64,000 bases of DNA, taken from positions 605,796 through 669,795 of the forward strand of contig NZ_FNDC01000001.1 in the NCBI RefSeq assembly GCF_900099655.1, in the 5' to 3' direction. The translations under genes were made by a program, and so were the position numbers. The notes beneath the pieces were generated by a model. The model searched no databases. It was not told the DNA's origin and worked only from the letters and a program-made list of their open reading frames with translations. Every line of letters starts with the position of its first letter. The stretch's first letter is position 1. This DNA comes from Planococcus glaciei. GTDB taxonomy: Bacteria; Bacillota; Bacilli; Bacillales_A; Planococcaceae. Below, piece by piece: positions 59,669 to 64,000 of this stretch.

Positions 59669-60983
59669 CTCCTAACTCTTCTTTCGTTAAGCGGGTCCAT
59701 ACGCCTTCGGATTTAAAGTACCAGGCCGGCTGCAAACTCAACAGCCGCGCCGGATCTTTGTCATCGAGCGTCAGCTCATAGCCAGGCTCAATATCGGTAA
59801 TCTTCTTCAAGTCCTGCTCTTTCAGATGCGCGATGGCATGCAGCGCCGCTTTCCCGGAAGGCAAAGTCGCCGCACCGGTTTCCGCCCATGATTCCAATAC
59901 ATAGAAAGGGCGTTTATAGCGGAATACCTGCTCCATTTCCGCATCAATCCCCCAGACCAGCTCCAGCTCGGTTGAAAGCGTCGGGCTGAATACCGGCATA
60001 TTGTCCAAGTAAAGCCGGTACTCGATCTGCTGGTTCAGCGGACTCATCGCAAAGTAGCGGTAGTCATTTGTCCAGCCGCTGTGGCCATTGATAAAGTCGA
60101 CTGTCTCAAAAAGCAATTCTGATGGAATGGCTGGATCCTGCGTTTCCGCTTTTGGCTGGACGTAATTGATGCTTTTATGGCTGCTGTCCACGCTCATCAA
60201 CGCATCGGATTCGTCGCTGTATTCCTCGTTCGCCAAATCGCCGGTCGATTGGACGCGGCCAGGATTTTCAAACAGCCCGTCCACGAACTTCTGGCTAACG
60301 ATGTCTTCCTGCAAATAACGGTATGTGTTCATTTCAAGCGCGTTCTCCGGCACATAAATCGGCAAAGCGCCAATGTCTTCATTGGTGATAAAGGTTTCGT
60401 AATTAAAAGCTGGCTCCACTACTCTCGATTGGAACTGCTCCAGCTCTGAAGCGGACACATTTGCCTGCAGCACGCGGCCGGTTCGGGTGTTGATGAAGTA
60501 AAGCGTGAAATCGGTATTTTCCGTTTCGCCCCATTCAATGACCAGCCGGTCGAACGATGCTTCCGGAATGCTGTCAGCTGACACTTCCATAATCGTATCG
60601 AAAACCGGAAACGGTACCGGTCCGGGGAAATACAAGACAGCACGGTTCGGTTCATGCATATACGATTTCAATACATTCATCGGTGCTTCTTCAGCAAGCG
60701 ACAGCACATCCCGGATTTGCCATTGCTTCATGACTTCCAGCAGCAGATCGACCTGCTCTTTTTCGGTTGTTCCGGTGACGACATCATTGTAATGATAAAG
60801 CACTTTGCTTGGCTGGATGACTTCTTCCACGGTTTTCGTCTTTCCAAGAGCCACTTCGATGGCCGGCGTCGTTTCAATCCGGTCAAATCCCGGCGTAAAC
60901 GTCCAAATGATAAAGGTCAGGAAAAGGCTGAGCGCAATAAGCAAAAACAAAGCGATAGATTTGACGTACTCGATATACTTCAT
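59646..60983 (-). CDS. walH: WalK accessory protein WalH (YycH)
   Basis: 445 residues with one N-terminal transmembrane helix (about 8-28) and the large extracytoplasmic YycH domain. The ATG at 60983 overlaps the walK stop codon (ATGA) and has GGAGGTGAG upstream. It partners WalI in controlling WalK. Confidence 0.94.
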   Translation of the reverse strand: MKYIEYVKSIALFLLIALSLFLTFIIWTFTPGFDRIETTPAIEVALGKTKTVEEVIQPSKVLYHYNDVVTGTTEKEQVDLLLEVMKQWQIRDVLSLAEEAPMNVLKSYMHEPNRAVLYFPGPVPFPVFDTIMEVSADSIPEASFDRLVIEWGETENTDFTLYFINTRTGRVLQANVSASELEQFQSRVVEPAFNYETFITNEDIGALPIYVPENALEMNTYRYLQEDIVSQKFVDGLFENPGRVQSTGDLANEEYSDESDALMSVDSSHKSINYVQPKAETQDPAIPSELLFETVDFINGHSGWTNDYRYFAMSPLNQQIEYRLYLDNMPVFSPTLSTELELVWGIDAEMEQVFRYKRPFYVLESWAETGAATLPSGKAALHAIAHLKEQDLKKITDIEPGYELTLDDKDPARLLSLQPAWYFKSEGVWTRLTKEELGGGQVGLE

Positions 60984-62803
60984 TCCCACTCACCTCCGAC
61001 ATCCTCTTCAAATGGCAGCGTGAAGAAAATGGTCGTCCCTTTTCCGTACTGGCTTTCTGCCCAGATATGGCCGCCGTGCGCATTGATCATTTCTTTTGAA
61101 ATGGCAAGGCCAAGGCCTGTGCCTCCCATTGCCCGGGAACGTGCCCGGTCAACCCGGTAGAACCGGTCAAAAATCTTATCCACATTCTCTTTTGGAATGC
61201 CCATGCCCTGGTCGACGATGCGAATGAGGATAAAGCCGTCTTCAATTGTCATGGCAAAGCGGATTTTCCCGCCTTCCGGCGAATACTTGAGCGCATTGGA
61301 AATGATGTTGTCAATGACCTGCGTCAATTTATCCGGATCGATTTCGACGAAATACTGCTCTTCCGGAAGTTCGCGCTCAAAATAGACATTTTGCGATTTC
61401 GACATTTCAAAGCGGTCGATGATCCGGTTGAAGAAGACATTGAACTCGACCATTTCTTTGTTGATTTCCGTTTCGCTAGCATCCATTTTCGATAGCTTCA
61501 GCAAATCGTTGACCAGGCGGATCATCCGTTCCGTTTCGGTTTGGGTGACATTTAAAAATGTCGGCGCCAGTTCCTGGTCCTGCCATGCGCCGTCAGCAAG
61601 CGCTTCAAGGTAGCTTCTCATTGTGGTCAATGGAGTCCGCAATTCATGCGATACATTGGCCACGAATTCCCGGCGCTCCATATCGATTTTTTCCTGTTCG
61701 GTATTGTCATGCAATACCGCGATAACACCGTTCACAAAGCCGGTTTCTTTCTGGATCACCGAAAAGCTTGCCCGCAGGAGCGCGCTTTCGTCATAAGAAC
61801 TGAAATCCAATGTGATGGCATCTTTTAAGTGAATCAAATCTTCAAAAGTATATTCTGAATCCAAGCCCAACACCGAAGTGATCGGCCGGTTGATGACCGT
61901 TTCACGTGAAACATTCAATAGGCGGAGTCCCGGATCGTTGATCAAAATGACGCGCCCTCTCCGGTCGGTCGACAGAACCCCGTCGGTCATATTGGCAAGT
62001 ACGGACGCCAGTTTCCGGCGTTCGCTTTCTGTAGACTGCTGGGATTCCTGCAGCCGGTTCGTCAGGTTATTGAACGACTTCGCCAATTGCCCGATTTCGT
62101 CATTTCCGTAGACGCGGACCTTCCGGGAGAAATTCCCTCTGGCCATCGCCTGGGCTTGCCGCCGCATATCGGAAATCGGTTTGGAAATCGTCTGGGCTAC
62201 CAGCACGCCGAGCACTGCCGTTACAGCCAATGCAATGGCGGTGCCGACAGCCAAAATGGCATTGATGTCATCCATCTGGTCGTAGACATTTTCAATATCT
62301 GCTTCCATATATAAAGTACCGAGCACTTCGCCGCCCTCGGCGATGATTGGCTGAGTTCGGACCCATACTCGGTCTGCTTGGTTGTTTACATATGTCCGTT
62401 CATCGGGTGTTTCAGCGACAATGGACTGCGTCACGATATCCAGTGTAGAACGCTGGCCGACTAAAGACTGGTTGTCAGGGGCGGATGAAGCCAAAATCCG
62501 GTACCTGGCATCCACGACGCGGATTTCATCAATGTCCGACGACTGAAAACCAGCCAGTACCGAGCGCAGGCTTTCTTCAATCGTCGATTCTTCTTCAGTC
62601 CGCGATTTGACCATTTCTTCCCGTACACTGAACTCGACAATATTCATTCGTTCTTCGATCGAGTCCTTAAAGTTCTGAGTTAAAGTTTGCTCAAGCTCTT
62701 GTGCAAAATAAAGGCCGATAATCTGCATCGCCAACAGGATCAACAAGAGGTAAATCAACACAAATTTCACATGAATCGATTTAAAAAAACTTACTTTCTG
62801 CAT
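60980..62803 (-). CDS. walK: Sensor histidine kinase WalK (YycG/VicK)
   Basis: 607 residues. It has transmembrane helix 1 (about 10-30), an extracytoplasmic PAS-like domain, helix 2 (about 180-205), HAMP (about 205-257), a cytosolic PAS domain (about 260-365), HisKA with phospho-acceptor His386 in NVSHELRTPL, and HATPase with the N, G1 and G2 boxes (e.g. GTGLGLAIS). Essential regulator of cell-wall hydrolase expression. It is 5 bases after walR. Confidence 0.97.
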   Translation of the reverse strand: MQKVSFFKSIHVKFVLIYLLLILLAMQIIGLYFAQELEQTLTQNFKDSIEERMNIVEFSVREEMVKSRTEEESTIEESLRSVLAGFQSSDIDEIRVVDARYRILASSAPDNQSLVGQRSTLDIVTQSIVAETPDERTYVNNQADRVWVRTQPIIAEGGEVLGTLYMEADIENVYDQMDDINAILAVGTAIALAVTAVLGVLVAQTISKPISDMRRQAQAMARGNFSRKVRVYGNDEIGQLAKSFNNLTNRLQESQQSTESERRKLASVLANMTDGVLSTDRRGRVILINDPGLRLLNVSRETVINRPITSVLGLDSEYTFEDLIHLKDAITLDFSSYDESALLRASFSVIQKETGFVNGVIAVLHDNTEQEKIDMERREFVANVSHELRTPLTTMRSYLEALADGAWQDQELAPTFLNVTQTETERMIRLVNDLLKLSKMDASETEINKEMVEFNVFFNRIIDRFEMSKSQNVYFERELPEEQYFVEIDPDKLTQVIDNIISNALKYSPEGGKIRFAMTIEDGFILIRIVDQGMGIPKENVDKIFDRFYRVDRARSRAMGGTGLGLAISKEMINAHGGHIWAESQYGKGTTIFFTLPFEEDVGGEWE

Positions 62804-62808
62804 TCAAC

Positions 62809-63516
62809 CTACTCCTGTTCAGGATTCCGCAAGTAATACCCTACTCCCCTGCGGGTAACGATCCATGCCGGATGGCTCGGATTGTCTTCAATTTTTTCAC
62901 GAAGGCGCCGGATCGTTACGTCAACTGTCCGAACGTCCCCAAAATAATCATAGCCCCAGACGGTCTGCAGCAAATGCTCGCGTGTCATCACTTGGCCGAT
63001 ATGTTTTCCAAGGTAATGCAATAACTCAAATTCGCGGTGCGTCAGTTCGATTGTTTCGTCGCGCTTTTGAACCAAATAGGCATCCGGCTGGATGATCAAT
63101 GACCCGACTTCGATATCGTTCGAATTCGGCCCTTCTTCTTCAAGCGGCACGACATTCTGGCGGCGCAAGTTGGCTTTCACCCGTGCAATCAGTTCGCGTG
63201 TCGAAAACGGCTTCGTGACGTAATCGTCCGCTCCCAGCTCAAGACCCAGCACTTTATCAATTTCCGAGTCTTTGGCCGTCAGCATAATAATCGGGAAGTC
63301 GAATTTTTTGCGGATTTCCCGGCATACTTCCATGCCGTCGCGGTTCGGCAGCATGATGTCCAGAAGCATCAAATCCGGCTGCACTTCTTCCGCGATTTTG
63401 ATGGCTTCATCCCCATCGTATGCGCACAAAACATTAAAGCCTTCTTTTTTCAAATTAAACTGCAGAATGTCTGCAATCGGTTTTTCATCGTCAACAACCA
63501 AAATGGTTTTACTCAT
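62809..63516 (-). CDS. walR: Response regulator WalR (YycF/VicR)
   Basis: OmpR-family regulator of 235 residues. The receiver domain carries phospho-acceptor Asp53 ([11 protein letters not shown]), followed by the C-terminal winged helix (about 130-230). The ATG at 63516 ([10 protein letters not shown]) follows GGGGGA. The open frame extends nine codons upstream without family character. First gene of walRKHIJ. A group II intron ends about 150 bases upstream. Confidence 0.97.
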   Translation of the reverse strand: MSKTILVVDDEKPIADILQFNLKKEGFNVLCAYDGDEAIKIAEEVQPDLMLLDIMLPNRDGMEVCREIRKKFDFPIIMLTAKDSEIDKVLGLELGADDYVTKPFSTRELIARVKANLRRQNVVPLEEEGPNSNDIEVGSLIIQPDAYLVQKRDETIELTHREFELLHYLGKHIGQVMTREHLLQTVWGYDYFGDVRTVDVTIRRLREKIEDNPSHPAWIVTRRGVGYYLRNPEQE

Positions 63517-63634
63517 TTTTCTTTTCCCCCTTAGTTCCAACATTTACTGATGGAAATTCCTCCGCTGTACATTCTTTTCTACCCTTTACTTTATCACTGT
63601 TTTGGCGGTTTCGCATCTATCATTGCCTGCCTGC

Positions 63635-63650
63635 TATTTCCCGGGAAATA
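63635..63650. repeat. Perfect 16-bp palindrome TATTTCCCGGGAAATA, second copy
   Basis: Same palindrome as at 46252-46269. It lies between the group II intron 3' end and walR. Confidence 0.7.
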
Positions 63651-63663
63651 ATTGGGGGAAGGA

Positions 63664-64000
63664 AAATCGAGTAGGAGGGAGTGATTAACTCCCGACCTCT
63701 CACACCACCGTACGTACCGTTCGGTATACGGCGGTTCAATTAAGATGGATGACGCAAAGTTTCATAACGTGCGACCAGACTTTTGAGTCCTTGGGAACTC
63801 CAGTAGGAGTTTCCGAGGGCTCTGTGCAATACGGGACTTTTTGAAATTCGCCAGTAGCTCTTTCGCGAGTTGCCCCATTCATAAGCCTTCCCTTTCGGGA
63901 TACTCAACCCGATGAGTTTTCTCACTTTCGTACTCGGCTTCTTCCAATCTTTCCATATGCACATGCGGAGCCTTCTTCGAATCCACGATTCGAGGTCTTT
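63664..64000 (-). mobile_element. Group II intron, 3' part (continues beyond the window)
   Basis: On the minus strand a 34-base domain V (63704-63737, GAACCGCC...GGTGGT with internal CGTAT/GTACG pairing) is followed by GTGAGAGG, a domain VI hairpin GGGAGT / ACTCCC (63677-63693), and CTCCTACTCGAT. The last is a frequent end of bacterial group II introns. The maturase gene precedes it. The exact 3' splice junction is probably within 63664-63668. Confidence 0.88.
63740..64000 (-). CDS. ltrA: Group II intron reverse transcriptase/maturase, C-terminal fragment (cut by window edge)
   Basis: The frame is open to the right edge. About 86 residues are visible, beginning before the first ATG with LESWIRRRLRMCIWKDW. 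The segment GKAYEWGNSRKSYWRIS and PVLHRALGNSYW match the C-terminal end of LtrA-like maturases, after the X/DNA-binding domain. No HNH endonuclease motif is seen in this portion. The reverse transcriptase domain would lie beyond base 64000. Confidence 0.9.
   Translation of the reverse strand, partial: KDLESWIRRRLRMCIWKDWKKPSTKVRKLIGLSIPKGKAYEWGNSRKSYWRISKSPVLHRALGNSYWSSQGLKSLVARYETLRHPS

Overview
This looks like chromosomal DNA of a low-to-moderate G+C Gram-positive bacterium of the Bacillales. The gene complement (KimA potassium importer, walRKHIJ-htrC-yyzF-rlmH block, PgeF, AhpCF, Mqo, lysine and SAM riboswitches, CcpA and PerR type sites, a SigW-type promoter) suggests Planococcaceae (Planococcus/Planomicrobium-like). 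That placement is inference from protein resemblance and gene order. The wal block normally lies close to oriC and is read away from it, so the origin should lie beyond the right edge.

Layout. 0-6.7 kb: C-terminal part of KimA (cut by the left edge), a MazG-like/Lrp pair, an EamA exporter, and an amino-acid ABC importer behind a lysine riboswitch. 6.8-9.7 kb: MnmH, a PmtA-like methyltransferase, PgeF. 9.9-13.7 kb: an envelope-stress operon (DUF4178, PspA, DUF4247 lipoprotein, DUF350, membrane spermidine synthase-like protein) behind an exact SigW-type promoter. 13.8-22.1 kb: HAD phosphatase, TerC, LysR plus AEC transporter, Gfo/Idh oxidoreductase, an XRE/DUF3169 pair with tandem operators, and a galactitol-type PTS with a cre site over its promoter. 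22.1-30.6 kb: a YnjBCD-type ABC transporter with a TVP38 membrane protein and a disulfide reductase-DUF1499 fusion, divergent from a CDP-alcohol phosphatidyltransferase and a flavoprotein of the type found fused to SelD. It resembles E. coli ydjXYZ-ynjABCDEF and has no known function.

30.7-49.9 kb is ordinary metabolism and stress: VOC protein, Mqo, LURP-one protein, YdeI protein, glycerate kinase plus SLC13 transporter, AhpCF, EamA, a SAM-riboswitch ABC importer with homocysteine S-methyltransferase, SolA-like oxidase, DUF4317, and an MhqO/MhqD-like pair.

51.0-54.8 kb, immediately downstream of rlmH, holds two small gene cassettes (TerA-like gene; DUF1846 gene). They are delimited by three same-orientation copies of the rlmH 3'-end sequence, which matches the attachment-site pattern of staphylococcal cassette chromosomes (SCC). 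No ccr recombinase is present. This is the most striking structure in the window. Upstream of and within yyzF lies a cluster of DnaA boxes. The window closes with htrC, walJ, walI, walH, walK, walR and the 3' end of a group II intron with its maturase gene.

No rRNA, tRNA, CRISPR array or prophage was recognised. Coordinates use starts chosen by ribosome binding site and family alignment, so several genes begin inside a longer open frame.
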